A stretch of DNA of 64,000 bases, taken from Sagittula sp. P11 (GTDB lineage Bacteria > Pseudomonadota > Alphaproteobacteria > Rhodobacterales > Rhodobacteraceae). Where the stretch lies: positions 1,674,001 to 1,738,000 of the forward strand of contig NZ_CP021913.1 of NCBI RefSeq assembly GCF_002814095.1. Reading direction: 5' to 3'. A program made the translations under genes and the position numbers. Below the pieces are notes generated by a model. It saw only the letters and a list, made by a program, of their open reading frames with translations, was not told the DNA's origin and searched no databases. This document shows, in pieces, positions 37,865 to 46,212 of the stretch; the stretch's first letter is position 1, and each line of letters opens with the position of its first letter.

Positions 37865-39385
37865 GTGACCCGTCCCAATATCGTCGTGATCATGGCCGAT
37901 CAGCTTGCGCCGCATTTCCTTGGCGCCTACGGCCACAGGTCGGCAAAGACACCGAACATCGACGCCCTCGCCGCGCGCGGCATGCGTTTCGACGCGGCCT
38001 ACTGCAACTCGCCGCTCTGCGCGCCGTCGCGCTTTGCCTTCATGTCCGGCCAGCTCATCAGCAGGATCGCGGCCTTCGACAACGCCTGCGAATTCCGCGC
38101 CTCCGTGCCGACCTTCGCGCATTACCTGAAGGCGCTCGGCTACCGCACCTGCCTGTCCGGCAAGATGCACTTCGTCGGCCCCGACCAAAAGCACGGTTTC
38201 CAGGACCGAGTGACCACGGACATCTACCCCGCCGATTTCGCCTGGACCCCCGATTGGGAGGCCGCGGACGAGCGCATCGACAAGTGGTATCACAACATGC
38301 AGACGGTCAAGGAAAGCGGAGTCGCCGTCGCCACCTACCAGACAGACTACGACGACGAGGTGGAGTTCGCCGCCCGACGCTGGCTGATCGACCGGGGACG
38401 GGACCGCGCAGCCGGGGACAAGTCGCCCTTCTGCATGGTCGCCAGCTTCATCCACCCGCACGACCCCTACGTCGCGAAACTGGAGTGGTGGGACCTGTAC
38501 TCTGACGACGAGGTCGACATGCCGGAATATCCGCTGTCACCAGAGGAGCAGGACCCCGGGTCGCGCCGCGTGATGGACGGGATCGAGGCCAGCTATATCC
38601 CCCTCACTGACGAAGAGGTCCACCGGGCGCGCCGCGCCTATCTGGCCAACGTCAGCTATTTCGACAGCAAGGTCGGCACGCTGGTGAAGACGCTGGAGGA
38701 CATCGGCGAACTGGACAACACGCTGCTGATCGTCACCGCCGACCACGGCGACATGCTGGGCGAGCGCGGATTGTGGTTCAAGATGAACTTCTTCGAGCAC
38801 TCGGCCCGCATCCCGATGATCATGACGGGGCCGGGCGTGGCGCAGGGCACCGCTGCAAATGCCTGTTCGCTGGTCGACCTGCTCCCGACCTTCATCGAGG
38901 CGGGCGGCGGTGACATGTCGATGCTGGGCGAACCCGTCGACGGGCGGTCGCTGATGCCGCTGGCACGCGGGGAAGACGATCCGGTCGACCTCGTGATCGG
39001 CGAATACTGTGCCGAGATGACGCCGTGGCCGGTGTTCATGATCCGGCGCGGGCCGCTCAAATACATCCACTGCGATCCCGATCCTGCGCAGCTTTACGAC
39101 CTGTCGAAGGACCCGTTGGAGAAGGTGAACGTCGCGACCGACCCGGCCTATGCCGACGCGGCAGCCGCCTTTGCCGCAGAAGTCGCCGAGCGCTGGGACA
39201 GTGCCACGCTGCGTGAAAACGTGATGCGGACCCAGAAGTCCCGGCGCGCGCTTCACGCCGCGATGGAGGCCGGGGCGGGCGAGCACTGGGACTACAACCC
39301 GCCGCGCGATGCCACGCAGGAATACGTGCGCAATCACATGGACTGGGCCGTTGCCAACAACCGCTACCGTTTCCCGCCGCTCTGA
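37865..39385 (+). CDS. betC: Choline-sulfatase
   Basis: A 506-residue type I sulfatase hydrolysing choline-O-sulfate to choline and sulfate. The formylglycine site is CAPSR in CNSPLCAPSRFAFMSG. Other metal and active-site blocks: NIVVIMADQLAPHFLGAYGH, SGKMHFVGPDQ, ASFIHPHDPY and VTADHGDMLGERGLW. The C-terminal choline-sulfatase domain (WDYNPPRDATQEYVRNHMDW) supports the specific name. The start is GTG at 37865 with GGAG upstream. No betI, betA, betB or choline transporter is adjacent. Confidence 0.93.
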   Translation: MTRPNIVVIMADQLAPHFLGAYGHRSAKTPNIDALAARGMRFDAAYCNSPLCAPSRFAFMSGQLISRIAAFDNACEFRASVPTFAHYLKALGYRTCLSGKMHFVGPDQKHGFQDRVTTDIYPADFAWTPDWEAADERIDKWYHNMQTVKESGVAVATYQTDYDDEVEFAARRWLIDRGRDRAAGDKSPFCMVASFIHPHDPYVAKLEWWDLYSDDEVDMPEYPLSPEEQDPGSRRVMDGIEASYIPLTDEEVHRARRAYLANVSYFDSKVGTLVKTLEDIGELDNTLLIVTADHGDMLGERGLWFKMNFFEHSARIPMIMTGPGVAQGTAANACSLVDLLPTFIEAGGGDMSMLGEPVDGRSLMPLARGEDDPVDLVIGEYCAEMTPWPVFMIRRGPLKYIHCDPDPAQLYDLSKDPLEKVNVATDPAYADAAAAFAAEVAERWDSATLRENVMRTQKSRRALHAAMEAGAGEHWDYNPPRDATQEYVRNHMDWAVANNRYRFPPL

Positions 39386-39436
39386 GGGGGAGCGTGGGCA
39401 GGTCTGCCGCCTTGCGCGACGGGCCTGCCAAACAAC

Positions 39437-40438
39437 CTATGCGCCGCCCGGGTAATGTGCGGGCGCCGTTGTGACCTGCGGATACGCAATGGTCATGAAG
39501 TCCTCTTCGAAGGCGTCGAAACTCTTGGACCATTGCCTGCCGGGCCAGAAGATCTCGACCCGCCCTGTCCGGGGTCTGTAGGCGGCGGTGTAGAGCGTGC
39601 CGAACCCCCGGTCGAAGGCCAGCGAATAGAGCGGTGGCCGCAGGAAGGCGCGGATGAACTTGTCTTCCGGCTCCGGATGCAGCGTCAGGCGTTGCAGCAG
39701 ATAGCGTTCGCGCTCGACCGTCGCGGTCAGCCGCGCGTGGCTGCGCCACTCGACACGTTCCTGGTGGTTGGTGGCGACCGCTGCATGGGTGATCTGAGGC
39801 GCGCGGTCCGGTGCCAGATAAGCCGTCGCGAACCGCCGCTTCGCATCCAGGACGGTTACGTTGTAGCTCATGTGGCTGGGCACCCGGGCGAGCACGTCGA
39901 TCGCTTCGGGGACCGTGGTGCAGGTCTGCAGGATGTAGCGCAGCAGAAGCGGCACCCCGAAGCCCACACCGGCCTCGCGCCGCCCGCCGAAGGTCAGCGA
40001 CACCGCAAGCCCGTCCTCGTTCATGCCGTCGACCAGCCCGAACAGCCCGTCGGACATGCCGATCACGCGGCGCCCCTGCCAGCGTGTCCGCAACAGCACG
40101 GCATCGACCGCATGCGGATTGTAGTCGTAGTTGCGAACCATCAGGGGTTTGTCGCCCGGCCAGATCGCCTGACTGCAGCCCGTCAGGTAGCGCGGCGGAC
40201 AATAGAAACTGAGAAACCGCGCGTCACGGTCGCCACCGCCGGCCAGCTCGACCAGTTGCTCGTAGAGCGGCACGATCTCCGGCATGTGGGTCCGCATCGC
40301 GTTCAGACCTTCCATGTAGGTCGGACGCACGGCCACGCCTTCGCGCGCCCACCAGCTCAGGTAGGCGTTGCGGTATTCCGAGAAAAGCCCGGACCATTTC
40401 GGCCCGGGCTCATCTTCATGGATGGCGCGGAAAAGCAT
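39437..40438 (-). CDS. C45 family autoproteolytic acyltransferase/hydrolase
   Basis: A 333-residue Ntn-fold enzyme of the C45 family (acyl-CoA:6-aminopenicillanate acyltransferase-like). The predicted nucleophile, exposed by self-cleavage, is Cys88 in LTGCSQAIW. MVRNYDYNPHAVDA and GMSDGLFGLVDGMNEDGLAVSLTFGG are the family blocks. Such enzymes add or remove acyl groups at an amine. It is the last gene of a colinear set with the ATP-grasp protein 12 bases upstream, suggesting action on the same amine or amide intermediate. Confidence 0.85.
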   Translation of the reverse strand: MLFRAIHEDEPGPKWSGLFSEYRNAYLSWWAREGVAVRPTYMEGLNAMRTHMPEIVPLYEQLVELAGGGDRDARFLSFYCPPRYLTGCSQAIWPGDKPLMVRNYDYNPHAVDAVLLRTRWQGRRVIGMSDGLFGLVDGMNEDGLAVSLTFGGRREAGVGFGVPLLLRYILQTCTTVPEAIDVLARVPSHMSYNVTVLDAKRRFATAYLAPDRAPQITHAAVATNHQERVEWRSHARLTATVERERYLLQRLTLHPEPEDKFIRAFLRPPLYSLAFDRGFGTLYTAAYRPRTGRVEIFWPGRQWSKSFDAFEEDFMTIAYPQVTTAPAHYPGGA

Positions 40439-40450
40439 TTCCTGGAAACC

Positions 40451-41902
40451 TTACATGATCTTGAAGGCCGGATCCTCGAACGCCTGAGCCGAGGGCAGAG
40501 CCCGTGCCTTGTAGCTGGCCTTGACGCCGTCAATCCAGCGCTTGGATTTGTCGGTCAATTGGAAACCCTGCGTCATGGACCGGCCACGGGTGACGAGGAT
40601 GCCCAGATCGGCGCCTTCGTAGCGGTAGTCGCCGACTTTGGAGATGCGGAGGAAGAAAGCCTCGTTTTCTGTCTCAACGGCGCGGCGGTGATAGTCGAAC
40701 CGGTCGAATTCCACCGTGCCGTCCTCGTTCATCCGGTAGATGCCGGACTGCGGCGCTTCGGTGATGATGTCGACGCTGTCCTCGGTGTGCTTGATGACCA
40801 TCTGGCTCCATGAGTCGATCATGTCGGGATCGGCCCAGCGGGCGTTCAGTTCATCCACATCGAGTTGGAACGGCTTCTTCGAGAATTCGAGCAGGTGGAA
40901 CAGGAAGAGCGGCGCGTCGGCATGGGCAAACGCGGCGTGATTGGTCATCGACGACGCGCCGGTGATGCGCGGGTTCAGCTCGCCCAGCCAGATGTCGTCG
41001 TTCTTCTTGTCGATGAGGAAGTCCAGCTCGAAGTACCCCCGGTAACCTTCCTTGCGCAACTGTTCGCCGAACTGGAAGGTAAGCGCACGCGCCTTCTGAC
41101 GCTGCTTGGGACTGAACGCGGTGGAGAAGATCTCGTTCCCACACCAGCCCCCACGATATGGTGTCAGCTCCTTGAAGCCCACGAGTTCGGTCATCAGCGG
41201 GCCGACGATGGTGCCCTGCGAGGTCGCGCACGCCTCGATCGCCGAACCTCGGCAATCGATGCGCTTCATGATCTTGATCTCGCCCTCGCCGACGATGTCG
41301 TGCTCGTACTTGCGGAAATCGGCCTCGGACTTGATGAAGAAGGTGGTGTGCCCGCTGTCACCGAAGGCAGACTGCAGCACGAGGTCGTCGCCCAGCCCGG
41401 CCTTCTTGCAGATCTCCTGCAGGTGCGCGTAGTCCTTCACCTCCGACAGGGTGTTGGGCACAGAGGGCACGTCCGCCTTGTTGCCGACGCGGACGGTCTC
41501 GATCTTGTTGTCCATTGCCGTGCGCAGCTTGGCCTTGGGGAACCAGACCTCGCCACCCAGGTCCTTGGCCAGCTTCTCCGTCTTTTCGTCGAACATAAGG
41601 AAGACGAACTTCGGCTTGCCGCCGCGCGACTTCACCAGGTCGACCACTTCCTTGTGCTGGAGGAGGTAGTTGTTGATGTCCTCGATGGACTGGAATTCGT
41701 CGTGCGGCATCTCGGAGGGCACGAAGACGTTCGGATGCCGCCCGTCGAAGCAGTCCATGTAGCAGATGTACTTGAAATTCTTCACCCATTCGTCGAGCCC
41801 GAGCAGGTTGAAGTTTGTCGCGGACACGAAATAGATCGGATCCTTGTTGGTGTGGAAATACCGGCGGATCTCCGAAATGTTCTTGAGCGTTTTCTTGGTC
41901 AT
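40451..41902 (-). CDS. Biotin carboxylase-like ATP-grasp protein
   Basis: A 483-residue ATP-grasp enzyme. The central fold is seen in LVLQSAFGDSGHTTFFIKSEADF (ATP loop, with Gln where Lys is usual) and IKIMKRIDCRGSAIE. The metal-binding block is GYFELDFLID...IWLGELNPRITGASSMT, with the Glu and Asn of ELNPR. An N-terminal 110 residues form a preATP-grasp-like domain. ATP-grasp ligases join a carboxylate to an amine, thiol or carbon acid. There is no biotin carrier gene nearby, so amide formation is more likely than carboxylation. ATG 41902 has GGGAGGTG eight bases upstream; 14 bases separate it from the decarboxylase gene. Confidence 0.82.
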   Translation of the reverse strand: MTKKTLKNISEIRRYFHTNKDPIYFVSATNFNLLGLDEWVKNFKYICYMDCFDGRHPNVFVPSEMPHDEFQSIEDINNYLLQHKEVVDLVKSRGGKPKFVFLMFDEKTEKLAKDLGGEVWFPKAKLRTAMDNKIETVRVGNKADVPSVPNTLSEVKDYAHLQEICKKAGLGDDLVLQSAFGDSGHTTFFIKSEADFRKYEHDIVGEGEIKIMKRIDCRGSAIEACATSQGTIVGPLMTELVGFKELTPYRGGWCGNEIFSTAFSPKQRQKARALTFQFGEQLRKEGYRGYFELDFLIDKKNDDIWLGELNPRITGASSMTNHAAFAHADAPLFLFHLLEFSKKPFQLDVDELNARWADPDMIDSWSQMVIKHTEDSVDIITEAPQSGIYRMNEDGTVEFDRFDYHRRAVETENEAFFLRISKVGDYRYEGADLGILVTRGRSMTQGFQLTDKSKRWIDGVKASYKARALPSAQAFEDPAFKIM

Positions 41903-41916
41903 CTGGTTCACCTCCC

Positions 41917-44670
41917 TCAGGATTTCTTGGTCAGCACGTCGTCGAGCGCGGCCTTCGTAAACACGCGCAGGCCGAGATCGGCCCGGTATCCGTGGATTTC
42001 GCTGACATCGAGCGCGCGCATGAATTTCAGGATTTCAGGACTGATCACCTGCCCCGGCACGAGGATCGGAAAGCCCGGCGGATAGGGGATGATGAAACTC
42101 GTCGACACGAGCTCTTCGCCACTGTCGAGCCGCTCCATCAACGTATCGTCGAGCGCGAGATAGTCGCAGTTGTCCTCGTCGTAGGCCAAGAAGTAGGCCG
42201 TCCGGATATCGCCCTCGGGCGTATCGCCGTCGGCGCGGAAGGCATCGTGGAACCGGCTGAAATCGGGCAGCGGCGGGACGTGTTCCACCAGTGCGGCGAC
42301 GCGGTTCTCGAACGACCTCCGCTCCATCTTGGAGGCGTCGTCCAGCAGTTCGTCCAGCTCGTTGGCAATCTCGACCAGAACCTCGATCAGGTAGGCGACC
42401 GAAGACCGCGTCGTGCCGATGTTCGTCATGAACAGCACGGAGTTGCGCGAGGTCTTGTTGATCTGGATCCCGTACTTGTCCATCAGGATCTTGGTCTTGA
42501 AGGTGTCGCCGTCCCAGCCGGTGCCGCCCACCGCCAGCGTGATCCGCGTGGGATCGAGGACAAATTCGTCCTCTGCCCACATCGACCACTTGTCGGTCCA
42601 ACCCTGCTGCGGGTCGTAGTAATGCGTCGACTCGCTGGCCCGGTACGTCTCTGGCACCACATCGGCGATGGTCAGAACCTTGAAGTATTTTCCCAGCAGG
42701 GGATGGGTCGATACCGCGCGCCGGATCGACATGGCGCTTTCGACCTGCCGCTGCACGAATTCGAATCCTTCCAGCTCCACCTGCCTTCGCCCCACGTCGA
42801 GCGACGCGATGATCTGGTAGTTGGGAGAGGTCGAGGTGTGCGTCATGAAGGCTTCGTGGAAGGCCTGCTCGACCTCGCCCTTGAAGTCCTGATCGTTGAC
42901 GTGGATCATCGATCCCTGCCGCAGCGCGGTCAGCGTCTTGTGCGTCGATTGCGTCGCGTAGACGCGGACGCGCGCATCCGGCGGCGGGACAAGCCGTGTG
43001 TTCAGCCACTCTTCCTCGCCGGCATCGGCCAGCTTGGCCTGCTGCGCTTCCCAGGCGGCGGCGGTCTCCGGCTCCTTCAGCTTCTGGCGCAGGGTGTTGG
43101 CGGTCGCCATGGCAGTGCGCTGGCGGTAGGTCGGCTCGAACCGGGCGAAACCGAACCACGCCTCGTCCCAGAGGAAGACGAGGTCCTTCTTGATGGCGAG
43201 GCATTCCTCCATGACCCGCTGCACGTTGTACACGAGGCCGTCGAAGGTGCAGTTCGTCAGGGTGATCATGCGCACGCGGTCGAGCTTGCCCGCGGCCTTG
43301 AGCTTCAGCAGGTGATGCTTGATCTCGGTCAGCGGCACCGCCCCGTACATCGAATACTGGTGCAGCGGATAGCTGTCCATGTAGACGACGTTCGCCCCGG
43401 CCAGCACCATGCCGTAGTGGTGCGACTTGTGGCAGTCGCGGTCCACCAGCACGATGTCCCCCGGCCTGACCACCGCCTGCGTGACGATCTTGTTGCAGGT
43501 CGAGGTGCCGTTGGTGGCAAAATACGTGTGCTTGGCGCCGAACGCCCGCGCCGCCATGTCCTGCGCTTCCTTGATCGGCCCGCGCGGCTCCAGCAGGCTG
43601 TCGAGACCGCCGGAGGTTGCTGAGGTTTCCGCAAGGAAGATGTTGGGGCCATAGAAAGCGCCCATGTCCTGGATCCAGTGCGAGCGGCTGATCGACTTGC
43701 CCCGGCTGATCGGCATGGCGTGGAAGACGCCGGTCGGTTGCTTGGAATACTCCTTCAGCGCGGTGAAGAACGGCGTCTTGTAGCGCCGGTTCACGCCGCG
43801 CAGGATGTTCAGGTGCAATTCGAGGAAGTCTTCCTGATTGTAGAAGACCCGCCGGCAGATACCGAGGTCGAGGCCGGCAACGTCCTCCGCCGAGCGGTCG
43901 GTGATCAGGTAGGCGTCCAGCTCCGGACGGACCCGCGCGATCAGGCGGCAGGCTTCGGGGCCGTATTCGTGAGGCTGGATAGCCTCGACGTCTTCCGGAT
44001 CGCCGACGCGCTTCAGGTAACGCGACAGGATCGGCAGGTCGTTGCGCGACTTAAGGGTCAGTCCGGGCCGCACCACCACCGCCTGGACGTTGTGATTGAA
44101 CAGGATGCCGATCAGCGCGTCCTCGATGGAGGGCACCACGACGGGTTCGTAGATGAAGGGGTCTTCGGACCGGCGCATCCGCAACAGGCTGTGGCGCAGA
44201 AAACGCTCCTGCTGTTCGCTGACGTCGTCGACGATCAACACCTCGAAATAGGGACGCCCCAGCGCGCGCGCCTCTGGCGAAAGGGCCGCCTCGTCCTCGT
44301 AGTCCTCGTTGTCGAGCTCGTCCGACGACAAGGGCACCGTGCGGCGGCGGTAGGCCCCGGAGGCGAGGGCCCGCGCCACCCGGCGCACCGCCGTCAGTAA
44401 CTCATCGTAGTTGGCGTGGTTCAGCAGCCTGCGCAGATGCGCAAAGCTGCTGGCCCCGGGAAAGGCCCAGTAGGCCTCGATCACTTCGAGCGAGTCGAAG
44501 AGGTGCTCGGCGGTCTGGAGCAGTTTCTTGCCCTTGCGCCCCTCCGAGCCTTCGCGCGACAACCCCTCGGCGGCTTCCCTCAGCGCGCTCCACCTGTCGG
44601 ATCGAAGCTGGGTCGCGCTGTAGTATTCGTTGATCGACGGAAGCGATCTGTCGCCGGGTTGAGAGTTCAT
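41917..44670 (-). CDS. Long Orn/Lys/Arg-type PLP decarboxylase
   Basis: A 917-residue fold-type I decarboxylase, much longer than E. coli AdiA, LdcC or SpeF (710-760). About 140 extra N-terminal residues precede the wing (receiver-like) domain YFEVLIVDDVSEQQERFLRHSL. The PLP domain has FATNGTSTCNKIV, LVDRDCHKSHHYG, LWDEAWFGFARF and the Schiff-base lysine Lys578 in TQSTHKTLTALRQ. The C-terminal domain has SFIIPYPPGFPILVPGQ. It should decarboxylate a basic amino acid to an amine such as agmatine, cadaverine or putrescine; the substrate is not decidable here. The 48-base gap to the upstream hydrolase suggests one operon. Confidence 0.88.
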   Translation of the reverse strand: MNSQPGDRSLPSINEYYSATQLRSDRWSALREAAEGLSREGSEGRKGKKLLQTAEHLFDSLEVIEAYWAFPGASSFAHLRRLLNHANYDELLTAVRRVARALASGAYRRRTVPLSSDELDNEDYEDEAALSPEARALGRPYFEVLIVDDVSEQQERFLRHSLLRMRRSEDPFIYEPVVVPSIEDALIGILFNHNVQAVVVRPGLTLKSRNDLPILSRYLKRVGDPEDVEAIQPHEYGPEACRLIARVRPELDAYLITDRSAEDVAGLDLGICRRVFYNQEDFLELHLNILRGVNRRYKTPFFTALKEYSKQPTGVFHAMPISRGKSISRSHWIQDMGAFYGPNIFLAETSATSGGLDSLLEPRGPIKEAQDMAARAFGAKHTYFATNGTSTCNKIVTQAVVRPGDIVLVDRDCHKSHHYGMVLAGANVVYMDSYPLHQYSMYGAVPLTEIKHHLLKLKAAGKLDRVRMITLTNCTFDGLVYNVQRVMEECLAIKKDLVFLWDEAWFGFARFEPTYRQRTAMATANTLRQKLKEPETAAAWEAQQAKLADAGEEEWLNTRLVPPPDARVRVYATQSTHKTLTALRQGSMIHVNDQDFKGEVEQAFHEAFMTHTSTSPNYQIIASLDVGRRQVELEGFEFVQRQVESAMSIRRAVSTHPLLGKYFKVLTIADVVPETYRASESTHYYDPQQGWTDKWSMWAEDEFVLDPTRITLAVGGTGWDGDTFKTKILMDKYGIQINKTSRNSVLFMTNIGTTRSSVAYLIEVLVEIANELDELLDDASKMERRSFENRVAALVEHVPPLPDFSRFHDAFRADGDTPEGDIRTAYFLAYDEDNCDYLALDDTLMERLDSGEELVSTSFIIPYPPGFPILVPGQVISPEILKFMRALDVSEIHGYRADLGLRVFTKAALDDVLTKKS

Positions 44671-44718
44671 CGCAAGCTCCTCTTCTTACGCGTCCGCTGC
44701 GTCCACGGCGTCTCCGGA

Positions 44719-45687
44719 TCACTCCGATCCGGTCTTGCCGTGGAACACCGAGATGTTCTGGGGCGGTATGTCAGGGCGCTCGGAGTGTCCGAGAGCCGTG
44801 CGGGGATCCGATGTCCTCAGCCCCCGCGTGGCGCCCTGCCGGGGCATCTCCAGCGGGCCGAGCGTATTGAGATAGGCGTCGGCGCCGCTGGCCCGGTCGT
44901 AGACCGTGAAGTCGGCCTCGCGGTCGCGGAAGCTCTTCAGCACCTGTCCCAGCCCCTTCAGACCGGTCTCGCGCTGGCGACGAACCTGCTCCAGGTCGAC
45001 TTCGATCGGGAACATGTCCTCCTGCCCTGCCGACTGGTGCAGCACGGTGGCCGAGGGATCGACGACAAGCGAGCGCCCCACCCCGCCCGCGGCCAGCCCG
45101 TTCACGTCGAAGACGTAGCACTGGAACTGCGCAGCGGTCGCGCGGGCGATGGCCAGCTCCGCGTCGCGGTCCGTTGTGCCGGTCAGCACGGGGTGCAGCA
45201 GGACCTCAACGCCCTGGCTGGTCAGCTGGCGGGTGGTTTCGGGGAACCAGATGTCATAGCAGATCGACAGACCGAAGCGGCCCACTTCGGGCACATCGAA
45301 GACACAGAAGTTGGTCCCGGCAGAGATGCCGGCCTCATACGGGCGGAACGGGAACATCTTCGAATACTTGGCCACGATGTCGCCGTCGGGGTTGATGACC
45401 ACCGAGGTGTTGAAGATGCGCCCGTCCTCCGTGCGCTCGAACATGGAGCCGGGGATCAGCCAGATCCCGTAGCGGCGGGCATCGTCCTGGAACTGCTGCA
45501 GGGCGTCGTTGGGGAAAGGCAGGGCGAAACGATCCAGGGGACCGTAGGGCGCCAGCTCGGAAAACAGGACCATCTGCGTCCAGGGAAAGCGGGCCATCAG
45601 AACTTCGATCCTGTGGCGCATGCCTTCTACGTTGGAATGCAGGGCCGCAACGTGCATCTGCACGCCCGCGATGGCGAAGGGTGTCAT
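44719..45687 (-). CDS. Carbon-nitrogen hydrolase (nitrilase superfamily)
   Basis: A 322-residue nitrilase-superfamily amidase. The catalytic triad is Glu44 (LFSELAPYG), Lys110 (KYSKMFPFRPYE) and Cys143 (LSICYDIWFPE). The C-terminus (about residues 225-322) is extended and hydrophilic. Next to a possible arginine decarboxylase, an N-carbamoylputrescine amidase-like role is conceivable, but I see no diagnostic motif; amidase or amidohydrolase is the safe call. ATG 45687 has GGAGATT upstream. Confidence 0.87.
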   Translation of the reverse strand: MTPFAIAGVQMHVAALHSNVEGMRHRIEVLMARFPWTQMVLFSELAPYGPLDRFALPFPNDALQQFQDDARRYGIWLIPGSMFERTEDGRIFNTSVVINPDGDIVAKYSKMFPFRPYEAGISAGTNFCVFDVPEVGRFGLSICYDIWFPETTRQLTSQGVEVLLHPVLTGTTDRDAELAIARATAAQFQCYVFDVNGLAAGGVGRSLVVDPSATVLHQSAGQEDMFPIEVDLEQVRRQRETGLKGLGQVLKSFRDREADFTVYDRASGADAYLNTLGPLEMPRQGATRGLRTSDPRTALGHSERPDIPPQNISVFHGKTGSE

Positions 45688-45774
45688 AGACGGACAATCT
45701 CCAATTGGTGTGGCCGACCGCACCCCCCGGAGCGGACAGGCCTCTGTGTATGGCGCAGAGGTGCGCCCTTGGGT

Positions 45775-46200
45775 TCAGCGCACCACCAGCACCGGCTGCT
45801 TCGCGTGACGCACCACCTTGTCGGCGTTGGACCCCACAAGGAAGGTCATCAGCTCGTCCGGCGGATGGGACGCCATGACGATCAGGTCCGCGCCCACTTC
45901 CCTGGCGGCGGACAGGATGTGTTCGGGCACATGCCCGTGGCCCACGTGGGCCACGGCGTTGCTTCCGGCAGGCATCTTGCTGGCGATGAATGCGTCGAGA
46001 TCCGACTTCATCTTCTGCAAGGCCTTGGTTTCGAAGTCCTCGGGCAGGAAGGCCGCGACCGAGGCCGCGCCGAGATCGTGGACAATGCCGAGAATGTGGA
46101 TCGTCCCGGTCCCGCCGGCCAGCTTCTGCGCCATCGGCAGCGCCTTTTCCCATGAAGACGGGTGGTTCAGGTCGATCGGCAGGAGGATGTTGTCGAACAT
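45775..46200 (-). CDS. Universal stress protein (UspA family) of the TRAP operon
   Basis: A 141-residue UspA-domain protein. The nucleotide-binding region is MASHPPDELMTFLVGSNADKVVRHAKQPVLVV, with the G-S-x-x-x-x-V-x-x-x-A-x-x-P-V-L-V-V pattern. It sits 12 bases after the TRAP permease. This recalls TeaD, the ATP-binding USP that modulates the ectoine TRAP transporter TeaABC in Halomonas; a similar role here is inference. Confidence 0.9.
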   Translation of the reverse strand: MFDNILLPIDLNHPSSWEKALPMAQKLAGGTGTIHILGIVHDLGAASVAAFLPEDFETKALQKMKSDLDAFIASKMPAGSNAVAHVGHGHVPEHILSAAREVGADLIVMASHPPDELMTFLVGSNADKVVRHAKQPVLVVR

Positions 46201-46212
46201 GGCCAGTCTCCT

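Noticed and set aside
37483-37893. N-terminal extension of the histidine kinase to 37893
   Set aside because: The frame is open but the translation has no domain pattern and the receiver-like fold begins exactly at ATG 37482.
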